64,000 bases of DNA from SIG78 sp036677805 (GTDB lineage Bacteria; Verrucomicrobiota; Lentisphaeria; Victivallales; Victivallaceae): assembly GCA_036677805.1 (NCBI GenBank), contig JAVBVS010000022.1, positions 62,001 through 126,000 of the forward strand, written 5' to 3'. The translations under genes were made by a program, and so were the position numbers. Below are positions 18,142 to 25,955 of this stretch, piece after piece. Below the pieces are notes generated by a model. It did not search any database, was not told where the DNA came from, and worked only from the letters and a program-made list of their open reading frames with translations. Within the stretch, counting starts at the first letter, position 1. Each line of letters starts with the position of its first letter.

Positions 18142-18867
18142 TTATCTGGCTTCCTTCTCCTGGCGCCAGTTTTCACGAACAAAAACGGCATACGGTTGGC
18201 AATGGTATTGGCCATGTTCAATCCAGGCGGCGATTTCCGCTCCCGAATTGAGGATGATATCGCCGTTGTAAAGCCGTAAACCGTCGACCGTCGGCAACGG
18301 CGCGGAATCGGTTTTTTCGCCGGGTTTCAACAGGGTTACGCAACGAGCGTCGAGCTTGCTCTCGGCGGTCAGGGTCAATTCCAGTACATAGTAGCGCGGT
18401 GCGATGAAACGCAGCGATTCGCCCAGATTGTAATCGCCGCCGACATACCCCGGAAAATCCCAGGTAATGCACAAGTATTCATGTTCGCCATACTTGAAGA
18501 AAAAACCGGCCAGCGGCGCCCAGTCAGGAACGGGCAGGGCGCCGTCGGTTTCCGCCGTTTGCGGACGGACGGTGCGCACCCGGACCGCAACGTCGAAAAG
18601 CTCGGTTTGGCATTTGTCCACGATTTCCTGCCGTTGCTTCACCGAAAATTGCCGCAGAAATTTTTCGGACAACTGATAGGGCGAAATTTCGAGGAATGTA
18701 GTCGGATCATTTTCCCTGGCGGGATGTGCCACCCACTGGCCGGAATATTTGGTCGACAGCGTCGCATCGTGAGTGCATTTCGGCATATCGAAACTCGAAG
18801 TCACGCCGCAACCGGACAAGCCGACGACAACCAGCAGCAAGAACAAAAAAGTTGAAATGATTCTCAT
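18142..18867 (-). CDS. Putative lipoprotein, unknown function
   Basis: The 241-residue product starts with a signal peptide and lipobox (FLFLLLVVVGLSGCG), which predicts a lipid-anchored periplasmic or outer-membrane protein. The mature part is beta-rich (YLCITWDFPGYVGGDYNLG, RYYVLELTLTAESKLDARCVTL) and shows no motif I recognise. The ATG at 18867 has a GGGAAGGG ribosome site and gives the signal peptide directly, whereas the upstream ATG at 18894 would add nine residues ahead of it. It stands between tRNA-Val and mnmG and seems to be transcribed on its own. Confidence 0.7.
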   Translation of the reverse strand: MRIISTFLFLLLVVVGLSGCGVTSSFDMPKCTHDATLSTKYSGQWVAHPARENDPTTFLEISPYQLSEKFLRQFSVKQRQEIVDKCQTELFDVAVRVRTVRPQTAETDGALPVPDWAPLAGFFFKYGEHEYLCITWDFPGYVGGDYNLGESLRFIAPRYYVLELTLTAESKLDARCVTLLKPGEKTDSAPLPTVDGLRLYNGDIILNSGAEIAAWIEHGQYHCQPYAVFVRENWRQEKEAR

Positions 18868-18955
18868 GATCGGATCCCTTCCCGTGAAAAACATGTTTTG
18901 GGAAAATTAGACAACCCGAGTGGAAATTTGTTTGTTGGAAGTCCAGGCGAGAAAT

Positions 18956-19032
18956 TGGTGGGCGATGACGGATTCGAACCGCCGACATTCACGGTGTAAA
19001 CGTGACGCTCTAACCAGCTGAGCTAATCGCCC
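18956..19032 (-). tRNA. tRNA-Val (anticodon TAC)
   Basis: On the minus strand the cloverleaf is complete: a 7 bp acceptor stem GGGCGAT/ATCGCCC, D-arm GCTC...GAGC, anticodon stem TCACG/CGTGA with loop TTTACAC (anticodon TAC at 18996-18998), and a T-arm GGCGG TTCGAAT CCGTC. An encoded CCA occupies 18956-18958. Confidence 0.96.
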
Positions 19033-19051
19033 GGAACGGAAGCTGTCCGCT

Positions 19052-19080
19052 AATATACAATTAGAGCCTGACAAATGCAA
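19052..19080 (-). promoter_or_regulatory. Promoter of tRNA-Val
   Basis: On the minus strand TTGCAT (19075-19080) and TATATT (19052-19057) are 17 bases apart and end 19 bases before the tRNA 5' end. A GC-rich stretch follows the -10, as is common for stable RNA genes. Confidence 0.45.
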
Positions 19081-19710
19081 CCTGCTCCCGTAAGTTTTTA
19101 CGGTTTTTCCGACAGGATCGTCCAGCCCGCATTGACAAACCGGCTTTTTTACCGGGGATGTGAGAAATACGTTTGATGGTTGATCCCGTGTCGACAGCGC
19201 TGTAAATATATCATCAAGTTATTAACAGGCCTGCGCGTTAACATATTTATATACTTTACAATAAAAGATTTACCAATAACAACAAACAATGAATGACGCC
19301 CCCTCGGATTAACATAACATAGATTATGCGACGTTATTAAAAGCCCGGAAAGGGGGCTACAATCGCGATTGGGATTGGTCATCCGCTGACTCCCGGAAAG
19401 GATTACCCTGCCCGTGGTGGCGATTGGGATGCGACGACTGAATGGTGGGCAATGGGAAAAACAAATAAAGGCGAGGCTATGAGCTTTCTATTGCATCCTT
19501 GGCGGCAATCCATCCAGCAGCCTTACACCCCGTTCTGCGGCGCTTGGGCGTTTAGGGTTGCCGTGCGACACTGTTGTCACGTTGTCACATCGACTGTATT
19601 AAACGAGAAAACAGGGAAAAGTGCAGGGACAGGCGACGATGGTGTGACAGAAAGAATTCATTGAAACGGAGCAGGGAGGAATCCCCCTGCCCGCTTCCAT
19701 CAAGCAGAAT
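19081..19710. other. Gene-poor interval upstream of tRNA-Val
   Basis: No convincing gene is visible. The element GCGATTGGGAT occurs twice (near 19363 and 19420). A short frame at 19452-19664 (70 codons) has no family features and no ribosome site. A GCAGGG/CCCTGC hairpin lies around 19671-19691. The interval is richer in A and T than its flanks between about 19180 and 19330. Confidence 0.4.
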
Positions 19711-19740
19711 AAAAAAAACCGCAGGAATCACTTCCTGCGG
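19711..19740 (-). terminator. Rho-independent terminator of the acyl-CoA synthetase gene
   Basis: On the minus strand a perfect 9 bp stem (19719-19727 with 19732-19740) has a 4-base loop and is followed by eight T residues (19711-19718), 23 bases after the stop codon. Confidence 0.9.
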
Positions 19741-19763
19741 TCCGGATCGATCCACCCAATGAT

Positions 19764-21452
19764 TTATTCCCAGGAACCTTCGCCGTTTTCGGCATGTTTC
19801 CGCAAAATATCGCGCTTGACCTTGCCGGAAAATGTTTTCGGCAACGTGTGCACAAATTCGATTTCGCGCGGATATTTGTAAGGCGCGGTCAGGCGTTTGG
19901 CATGCTGTTGAAGCTCCCGCACCAGCGTTTCCGTCGCTTCCCAGCCGTCCTGAAGCACCACATAGGCCTTGACCTTGGCGCCGCGCAACGGATCGGGCGC
20001 ACCGACCACGGCCACTTCATGGACCGCCGGGTGCTGCATCATCACTTCTTCGACTTCCAGCGGTCCGATGCGGTAGCCGGAACTCTTGATGATATCGTCG
20101 CTGCGGCCGACGAACCAGAAATATCCATCGCTATCCTGTCGCGCCTTGTCACCGGTGTAGTAGTAATCGCCGATGAAACACTGTTTGTTTTCATCGGGAC
20201 TGAACAGATAGCCGTAGAACAATCCGCAGGGACGATCAGGACTGACCCGGATCGCCACCCGGCCGTCCTCGCCGGGCGCGATCGGTTCGCCGTTTTCGTC
20301 ATGCAGTTCGATTTGCCAGCCCGGGGAAGCGAGGCCCATGGCGCCGGCGCGCGGCGGAATCCCGGCCGGATTGCAGATCATGCAAACCGTTTCGGTCTGG
20401 CCATACCCTTCGCGGACGGTGACGCCGGTCCCATCCTGCCACAACCGGATGGTTTCGGTATGGAGCGGCTCTCCGGCGGAAGTGCATTGCCGCAGCGCAC
20501 TCAGATCGAACCGGCTCAAATCCAGCAGCACCAGCATCCGATAAATGGTCGGCGGCGCGCAAAACGAGGTGATGCCGTATTTTTCCAGCATGGGCGGCAC
20601 CGCGTCGGGATCGAATTTGCCCCGGATATCGTAGATGAAGACGCAGGCGCCGACGATCCACTGCCCGAAGTAATTGCCCCAAAGGTTCTTGGCCCACCCG
20701 GTATCGGAGACGGTGTAATGCAGGTCGTCACTGTTCAGTCCATGCCACAGTTCGGCGGTAATCCGATGTCCCAGCGCATAGGCATGATCGTGCTCGACCA
20801 GTTTCGGATATTTGCTGGTCCCGGAAGTGAAGACCAGAAGCAGCGGATCGGTGGCTTTGGTCCGGGCTTTGAACGGCGTTTTGACCTCCTGCGTGGAAAG
20901 TCGGGAGGAAGACGTGATTTCAGCCTGATAATTGATCCAGCTGGGACGTTCGCCGTCGACCAGCAGCCGGGCATTCAAGGTCGGGCACTCGTCATAAACC
21001 GCATCCAGCTTGTCGGCGTTGCCCTCGTCGCTGATGACCATTTTGAAGCGGCCGAAGCGGATGCGCTGCTGCAGATCGGCGGCGGTCAGCAAAGTCGGCA
21101 CATGGCACTGTACCGCGCCAAGCCGGATCAGCGCCAGTGAAAAAATCCACCACTCCGGCAGCCGCGGCAGCATGATCATCACCCGGTCGCCTTTGATAAT
21201 GCCATGCTTCAGCAACAGGTTCGCCGCCTGATTGGAGAGGCGGCGAAGATCGTTGAAGGTATATTTGCGTTCGTTGCCGTGCTGGTCTGCCCAGATCATG
21301 GCCAGCTTGTTGCGGTCGCGTTCCGCCCAGACGTCGACGACATCGTTGGCAAAGTTGAAATATTCCGGACAATCGATATGAAAATTGCGCAGCCGCTCCG
21401 CGAAGTCCCGCGGCGGCGTTTCCGGCACAAAGTCGTTCTGGTTTTTTGACAT
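19764..21452 (-). CDS. Acyl-CoA synthetase, acetyl-/medium-chain AMP-forming type
   Basis: This 562-residue ANL-superfamily ligase converts a carboxylic acid, ATP and CoA to acyl-CoA, AMP and pyrophosphate. The P-loop LLVFTSGTSKYPKLVEHDH, the GYGQTE motif A5, YYTGDKARQDSDGYFWFVGR and SGYRIGPLEVEEVM, and the catalytic-lysine region KTFSGKVKRDILR are all present. The overall sequence (GIIKGDRVMIMLPRLPEWWIFSLALIRLGAV) resembles the medium-chain (MACS) group more than acetate-specific Acs, so the acid substrate is uncertain. The ATG at 21452 follows AAGGATGGAG; the frame runs 60 codons further upstream without family similarity. It has its own promoter and terminator. Confidence 0.9.
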   Translation of the reverse strand: MSKNQNDFVPETPPRDFAERLRNFHIDCPEYFNFANDVVDVWAERDRNKLAMIWADQHGNERKYTFNDLRRLSNQAANLLLKHGIIKGDRVMIMLPRLPEWWIFSLALIRLGAVQCHVPTLLTAADLQQRIRFGRFKMVISDEGNADKLDAVYDECPTLNARLLVDGERPSWINYQAEITSSSRLSTQEVKTPFKARTKATDPLLLVFTSGTSKYPKLVEHDHAYALGHRITAELWHGLNSDDLHYTVSDTGWAKNLWGNYFGQWIVGACVFIYDIRGKFDPDAVPPMLEKYGITSFCAPPTIYRMLVLLDLSRFDLSALRQCTSAGEPLHTETIRLWQDGTGVTVREGYGQTETVCMICNPAGIPPRAGAMGLASPGWQIELHDENGEPIAPGEDGRVAIRVSPDRPCGLFYGYLFSPDENKQCFIGDYYYTGDKARQDSDGYFWFVGRSDDIIKSSGYRIGPLEVEEVMMQHPAVHEVAVVGAPDPLRGAKVKAYVVLQDGWEATETLVRELQQHAKRLTAPYKYPREIEFVHTLPKTFSGKVKRDILRKHAENGEGSWE

Positions 21453-21483
21453 GACTCCATCCTTCAGAAAATAATATGGTTTT

Positions 21484-21512
21484 AATCTAGCACATTCACC
21501 CGCGATTGCCAA
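21484..21512 (-). promoter_or_regulatory. Promoter of the acyl-CoA synthetase gene
   Basis: On the minus strand TTGGCA (21507-21512) and TAGATT (21484-21489) are spaced by 17 bases, 31 bases before the start codon. Confidence 0.5.
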
Positions 21513-21630
21513 GCGGCCGGGGCGTATTTTTCCGAAAATATCCCACCCCGGCGAGTTGAAAATGGCGGAAAAACAGCTACATTTATCGAATGATGATTTT
21601 CCCCGGTCAAATCGAGCCAATGACAGGATC

Positions 21631-22422
21631 ATGAACTTTTTCGATACGCATTTTCACCTGCCGGAGAGCGGCGATTGCGCCGACTACCTGGCCCCCCTGC
21701 CCTGCGAGCACGAATTCCGCTTGATGGCGATCGGCGGCGCGCTCGAAAGCAGCCGCCGCGCCGCGGAGTTTGCCGCCGCGCACCGCCGGGTCTGGTCCGC
21801 CTGCGGCGTTCATCCGCATGAAGCGGAAGGTTTTGACGGCGACCTCAACGGATTTGCGGATTTGCTTGCCGGCGGTGCAAAAATCCGCGCCGTGGGCGAA
21901 ATCGGACTGGATTTCTTCTATGAATTCGCGCCGCGCGCCCGACAGCGGGATTGTTTCGCGGCATTTCTGGCGCTGGCGCTGGAGCGGAATCTGCCCGCGG
22001 TAGTGCATTGCCGGGATCAGGCCGAGCGCAAAGACGCCTATCTGGAATGCTATGCCATGTTGAAGGACTTTGCCGCTGCCGGCGGCCGGTTCATCCTGCA
22101 CTGCTACGCGGGCGATGGCAATGATCTGGAAAAATTTCTGGCGTTGGGCGGTTACATCGGATTGACCGGGATGGTCACGTTTCCCAAAAGCGCCAATATC
22201 CGCGCAATCCTGCGGCAGATTCCCGATGACCGGCTGTTGCTGGAAACCGATGCGCCTTATCTGGCGCCGGTGCCGTTCCGCGGCCAGGCCAACCATCCGG
22301 GGCTGCTGCCGGTCATTGCGGAATTTGTCGCAGGATTGCGCGGGATGAAAATGGAAGATCTGGCCGCGCTGACCGTATCCAACGGGTTGCGGGCCTTCGG
22401 CATTGCGGAAACGGAGGAATAA
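21631..22422 (+). CDS. TatD family metal-dependent hydrolase/DNase
   Basis: The 263-residue protein is a TIM-barrel amidohydrolase of the TatD family, whose members act as magnesium-dependent 3'-5' exonucleases or D-amino-acyl-tRNA deacylase-like enzymes. The metal-binding and active-site motifs are all there: FFDTHFHL at the N-terminus, GVHPHEA, AVGEIGLDFFYE, PAVVHCRDQ, FILHCYAGD and LLLETDAPYLAPVPFRG. The ATG at 21631 has an AGGATC ribosome site and puts the first motif at residues 2-8, as in homologues. The start at 21556 is not needed. It is the first gene of a tight run (nudC starts directly after its stop) that continues to trxB. Confidence 0.92.
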   Translation: MNFFDTHFHLPESGDCADYLAPLPCEHEFRLMAIGGALESSRRAAEFAAAHRRVWSACGVHPHEAEGFDGDLNGFADLLAGGAKIRAVGEIGLDFFYEFAPRARQRDCFAAFLALALERNLPAVVHCRDQAERKDAYLECYAMLKDFAAAGGRFILHCYAGDGNDLEKFLALGGYIGLTGMVTFPKSANIRAILRQIPDDRLLLETDAPYLAPVPFRGQANHPGLLPVIAEFVAGLRGMKMEDLAALTVSNGLRAFGIAETEE

Positions 22423-23241
22423 ATGAGTTTTGTGCCATGGTACACGGTCAAGCGGGCGCGGCCGACGCCGACCGATCCGATTCTGGTGCTGAACCGCAGC
22501 CAGGCGGCGCTGCTGCCGCTTGACGAGAGCGGGCGGCTGGCGGTGCCCTGCGCGTCATGCTTTCCGATGCTGCTGGCGGAAGAGCTGATAGTACTGGGCG
22601 AATTGCACGGGCGGCCGTGTTACGGTTATCTCGCAGCGGAATTTCCGGCGGCGACGGCAGGACTGATCTACTGCGATCTGCGGGAAGCGTTCAGCCGGGT
22701 GGACGAGGCCGAATATCATCTGCTGCTGCGCGGCAAGCCGATTCTGGAATGGCTGAATATCCGACGTTACTGCGGAGTCTGCGGAGAAATTCTGTGCGAC
22801 TCCGAACAGGAAGAGGCGCGCTGCTGTCCGAATTGCGGGACTCTCTTTTTTCCCAAGATCAGTCCGGCGGTCATTGTCGGCGTACAGCGGGGCAAAGATG
22901 AGATTTTGCTGGCGCACAATCACAAGTTCCGGAGCCGGATCTACAGCTTTATCGCAGGATTCGTCGAACCGGGCGAATCGGCGGAGGCGGCCGTCCGGCG
23001 TGAAGTGCGCGAGGAAGTCGGTATCGAAATCGACAACATTCGTTACTGGGGCAGCCAGAGCTGGCCGTTCCCGGATTCGCTGATGCTCGGGTTCATGGCC
23101 GATTATGTCTCGGGGGAAGTTCGTCCGGACGGTGCGGAGATTGCCGATGCGGGCTTCTACCGCCGTAATGCGATGCCGGATATTCCCCAGCCGGGAAGCA
23201 TCGCCCGCCGGATGCTTGACGCATGGTTGGATCGGGATTAA
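22423..23241 (+). CDS. nudC: NAD+ diphosphatase / NAD-capped RNA decapping Nudix hydrolase NudC
   Basis: This 272-residue Nudix enzyme hydrolyses NAD(H) to NMN and AMP and removes NAD caps from RNA. Its domain order is that of NudC: an N-terminal regulatory domain, a zinc ribbon (CGVCGEIL and CCPNCGTLFFP, around residues 119-145), the Nudix box GFVEPGESAEAAVRREVREEVG (about 181-203), and the NudC-specific SQSWPFPDSLM motif, in which SQPWPFPxS is usual. The start codon immediately follows the tatD stop with GGAGG upstream. The trxB start is 29 bases beyond its end. Confidence 0.95.
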   Translation: MSFVPWYTVKRARPTPTDPILVLNRSQAALLPLDESGRLAVPCASCFPMLLAEELIVLGELHGRPCYGYLAAEFPAATAGLIYCDLREAFSRVDEAEYHLLLRGKPILEWLNIRRYCGVCGEILCDSEQEEARCCPNCGTLFFPKISPAVIVGVQRGKDEILLAHNHKFRSRIYSFIAGFVEPGESAEAAVRREVREEVGIEIDNIRYWGSQSWPFPDSLMLGFMADYVSGEVRPDGAEIADAGFYRRNAMPDIPQPGSIARRMLDAWLDRD

Positions 23242-23270
23242 AATTTTTACAGACGAAAGGAAATAAATCG

Positions 23271-24185
23271 ATGGAAGATATGGTGATTATCGGCAGCGGT
23301 CCGGCCGGACTGACGGCGGCGATTTATGGTGCGCGGGCGAATCTGAAACCGTTGCTTCTGGCGGGAATGCTGCCGGGTGGCTTGCTGACCCAGACCAGTG
23401 AAGTTGAGAATTTCCCCGGTTTTCCCGAAGGCATAAACGGGTTCGATCTGATGTTCGCCATGCAGACGCAGGCGGAGCGGTTCGGGGCGCGCATTGAAAT
23501 GGAAACCGTGGCTCAGGTGGAGTTGAGCGACGGCGGCATCCAGAAGCTGACGCTCGATGGCGGCAAAGTCATCGAATGCCGGGCGCTGGTCATCGCCACC
23601 GGAGCCTCGCCGCGCTGGCTGGGGTTGGAGTCGGAAGACCGTCTGAAAAATCACGGGGTTTCGGCCTGCGCCACCTGCGACGGCGCTTTTTACCGCGATC
23701 TGAATGTCGTGGTCGCCGGCGGCGGCGATTCGGCCATGGAAGAGGCGCTCTTCCTGACCAAGTTCGCCAGCTCGGTGACGGTGGTCCATCGCCGTCACGA
23801 GTTGCGGGCCTCCAAAATCATGGCCGACCGCGCCCTCAATCACCCGAAAATCCGTTTCGTCTGGAATGCGAATATCGTGGCGGTGCTCGGCGATGCGGAA
23901 GTCACCGGCATCCGGGTCAAGGATATCAATGACGGCAAGGAAACCGAAATCGCCTGCAAAGGACTTTTCGTCGCGCTGGGCCATGTGCCCAATACGGAGC
24001 TTTTCAAAGGACAGTTGCCGATGAATCCGGCCGGATACATCGAATTGTCGGGCAATACGTCGCTGACCTCGCTTCAGGGCGTTTTCGCGGCCGGTGACTG
24101 CGCCGATTCGCGCTACCGTCAGGCGGTTACCGCGGCCGGAGCCGGTTGCCGGGCGGCGATTGATGCGGAACGTTATCTGGGATGA
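23271..24185 (+). CDS. trxB: Thioredoxin-disulfide reductase
   Basis: The 304-residue flavoprotein transfers electrons from NADPH to thioredoxin. It has the FAD site VIIGSGPAGLTAAIYGARA at the N-terminus, the redox pair in SACATCDGAFYRD (Cys133 and Cys136), the NADPH site VVVAGGGDSAMEEALFL and the C-terminal FAD motif GVFAAGDCADSRYRQAVTAAGAG. The length is typical. The ATG at 23271 is preceded by AAAGGA; the frame also opens at 23223 within the nudC end. No thioredoxin gene is adjacent. It is likely co-transcribed with tatD, nudC and the small zinc-ribbon gene. Confidence 0.96.
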   Translation: MEDMVIIGSGPAGLTAAIYGARANLKPLLLAGMLPGGLLTQTSEVENFPGFPEGINGFDLMFAMQTQAERFGARIEMETVAQVELSDGGIQKLTLDGGKVIECRALVIATGASPRWLGLESEDRLKNHGVSACATCDGAFYRDLNVVVAGGGDSAMEEALFLTKFASSVTVVHRRHELRASKIMADRALNHPKIRFVWNANIVAVLGDAEVTGIRVKDINDGKETEIACKGLFVALGHVPNTELFKGQLPMNPAGYIELSGNTSLTSLQGVFAAGDCADSRYRQAVTAAGAGCRAAIDAERYLG

Positions 24186-24189
24186 AAGC

Positions 24190-24402
24190 ATGAAATATCA
24201 CATCGAAAACCATGATGACCAGGGGCAGCGGCTGGTCTGCCCGGTCTGCCATGAAGAACTCTATCCGATCGACGTGGAGAACTTCAACCGGTGTCCCTAT
24301 TGCGACGCCCGGCTGGAAAGCAATCCCGAACTGGAAGATTTCATCATCGACGGGCTGGTGCGGCATTGGATGAACCGGATGCGGCGCGGGCCGGGGGCCT
24401 GA
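24190..24402 (+). CDS. Small zinc-ribbon protein, unknown function
   Basis: The 70-residue product has two cysteine knuckles, CPVC and CPYC, 20 residues apart, forming a probable zinc ribbon, then an acidic helix and a basic C-terminus. It starts 4 bases after the trxB stop and has no signal peptide, so it should be cytoplasmic and co-expressed with trxB. No function can be assigned. Confidence 0.6.
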   Translation: MKYHIENHDDQGQRLVCPVCHEELYPIDVENFNRCPYCDARLESNPELEDFIIDGLVRHWMNRMRRGPGA

Positions 24403-24924
24403 TCCGCCAAATAGGTCTATTGAAAAAATAAACGTACATCTGCAAGACTAAATGCACATCCGGTTCAAAAAGTTGTGCGTTTAATGTTACAAACGACTTT
24501 TTCAGCCATTTTTTTCTGAGACTGTTTTTGTTATTGTCGGTCGCTTGTGCGTTTAGTCCTGCCCCAAAGGTAATACCGTTCCATGGTGTTACGCTCAGGC
24601 TGTTTTGGTGATGGCAGGAAACATCATTGAGACTCTTCCGGGCAAAACCGTTGGTGGGAGAGACAATGCAAGATTGATCTCCGCTTGGGTCAACGTATCG
24701 AAGGATGTTCCTTTTTTCAATATTTTCCTTATACGGATTTTTGAATACCGCGATTCCCAACCACAATCAAATGGCGATGCGCTTTATTGGCTGCCGTAAA
24801 ATTCAGCAACTGGACCATCGGCTGCATTTCCCCCTGAAAGCGAGAATGAAATCGCCGATTGAAGATTGCTCATGTATAAAAATCCGGTGGCGGTATCCGG
24901 AAAAATAAAGTGGAAGAAAAAATC
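24403..24924. other. AT-rich interval without a recognisable gene
   Basis: No supported gene is visible. A 12-base element GACTAAATGCAC (24446-24457) recurs as an inverted copy at 24547-24558 with one mismatch, and TTGTGCGTTTA occurs twice (about 24473 and 24545). A stem AAAAAGTTGT/ACGACTTTTT lies near 24468-24513 and could end the trxB transcript. Composition is clearly more A+T-rich than the flanking genes, as expected for decayed or acquired DNA. Confidence 0.4.
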
Positions 24925-25094
24925 ATGAAACAACAGAAATTCACACTGCTGAACTTCTGGTTCTAATTGCGATGATCGCGATTCTGCCGGCGATGCTGTT
25001 GTCGGCGCTGAGCGCTACCAGTAGTGGAAGGGGGCATACCCGGCATGATGCGATCTGGAATCCGTTGATCGCCGCCGACGGCCGCAAGCTCTAG
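24925..25094 (+). pseudogene. Decayed type IV prepilin-like (N-methylation motif) gene
   Basis: From ATG 24925 the product begins MKQQKFTLLNFWF and stops. One extra base at about 24950 restores a frame reading FTL-ELLVLIAMIAILPAMLLSALS, the classic prepilin cleavage/methylation motif and hydrophobic helix, and this frame stays open to TAG at 25092-25094. The C-terminus (HTRHDAIWNPLIAADGRKL) resembles the end of the H-X9-DG pseudopilins common in Lentisphaerota and Planctomycetota, but the middle, normally 150-250 residues, is absent. So the gene has both a single-base deletion and a large internal deletion. A GTGGAAGAAAAAATC leader still resembles a ribosome site. Confidence 0.7.
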
Positions 25095-25597
25095 GGCAAA
25101 TGCGGCAATACCACCCGCCCGATAATTTCGTCGCACGGGATGGGACCGAAATCCCGGCTGTCGAACGATGCCGTGCGATTGTCGCCGATGGCATAAAATT
25201 CGTTATCCGCGATGATCAGTCGTTCCAGCCGGGTTTCGGCGTGATTGCGGCAGAGTTCGATGGCCGGAATGACCATGCGCAACGGAATCAGTACCGCGCT
25301 GGCCTCCGGAGAACGCACCATCAGAATCTCGTCTCCGGGTACCGCCACGACGCGCTTGACATAGGTGGTGTCTCCGTGGTGCAATACGACTACATCGCCA
25401 TTCCGTACCGGGGCAAGGCGATAGGCGGCGGTGTCGACCAGCATCCAGTCACCATTTTTCAGCGTCGGGAACATGGAATCGCCGCGTATGGCCAGTATCC
25501 GGTACGGCTGAAATTCATACGCAATCGCCGTCAGGATGACGACGACCAGAGCAACCCACAGAATTTTCCGGCGGAGTTTCATCATGGCCATTAACAT
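25091..25597 (-). CDS. lepB: Signal peptidase I
   Basis: The 168-residue protein is a short S26-family leader peptidase that removes signal peptides on the outer face of the inner membrane. One N-terminal helix (KILWVALVVVILTAIAY) is followed by box B with the catalytic Ser in RGDSMFPTL (Ser41), box D with the general-base Lys in TYVKRVVAVPGDEI (Lys81) and box E GDNRTASFDSRDFGPIP. It is shorter than E. coli LepB and resembles Gram-positive-type enzymes in size. Three ATGs lie close together (25597, 25591, 25585) without a strong ribosome site, so the first residues are uncertain. Its end overlaps the prepilin pseudogene on the other strand. Confidence 0.93.
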   Translation of the reverse strand: MLMAMMKLRRKILWVALVVVILTAIAYEFQPYRILAIRGDSMFPTLKNGDWMLVDTAAYRLAPVRNGDVVVLHHGDTTYVKRVVAVPGDEILMVRSPEASAVLIPLRMVIPAIELCRNHAETRLERLIIADNEFYAIGDNRTASFDSRDFGPIPCDEIIGRVVLPHLP

Positions 25598-25897
25598 AAT
25601 CGGGAAGAAATGATTTGCAAGATGCTGAACCGATTACTAACCTTGATTTTTTTCCGACCGCAAACATTATCGGTGCATTCGGCTTGGAGAGCGCCGCTCG
25701 GGAACAACAATCTCGATTGTGACACTCTCGGCGTCGCATTCAGAGCTGCGCTGGCCGCGCGGGCTTATCATTCCGCCATGTGTTCCGACCATGACGGTTG
25801 GATTGTCCTGAAAAAAACCTCGCGCCGGAAATATTGGATTCCCGCGTTGGAACGAAAAACTTCCAGCCCGTTGAGCAACGCCGTTGAAAAAATGGAA
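25598..25897. other. Non-coding interval between signal peptidase and giant protein gene
   Basis: The 300-base stretch holds no gene I can support. It should contain the lepB promoter, but no clear hexamers were found near the start codon. Confidence 0.4.
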
Positions 25898-25933
25898 AGA
25901 AAAACACGCCATGCGCATAAAACGCATGGCGTG
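25898..25933 (-). terminator. Rho-independent terminator of the giant secreted protein gene
   Basis: A perfect 11 bp stem (25905-25915 with 25923-25933) with a 7-base loop is followed on the minus strand by TTTTTCTTT. It lies 22 bases after the stop codon of the 2307-residue protein gene. Confidence 0.9.
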
Positions 25934-25955
25934 CTTGATCTGAAAACCGTCGCAC

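Noticed and set aside
19452..19664. 70-codon frame upstream of the tRNA-Val promoter
   Set aside because: No ribosome site, family features or supporting neighbours; kept only as a remark in the interval entry.
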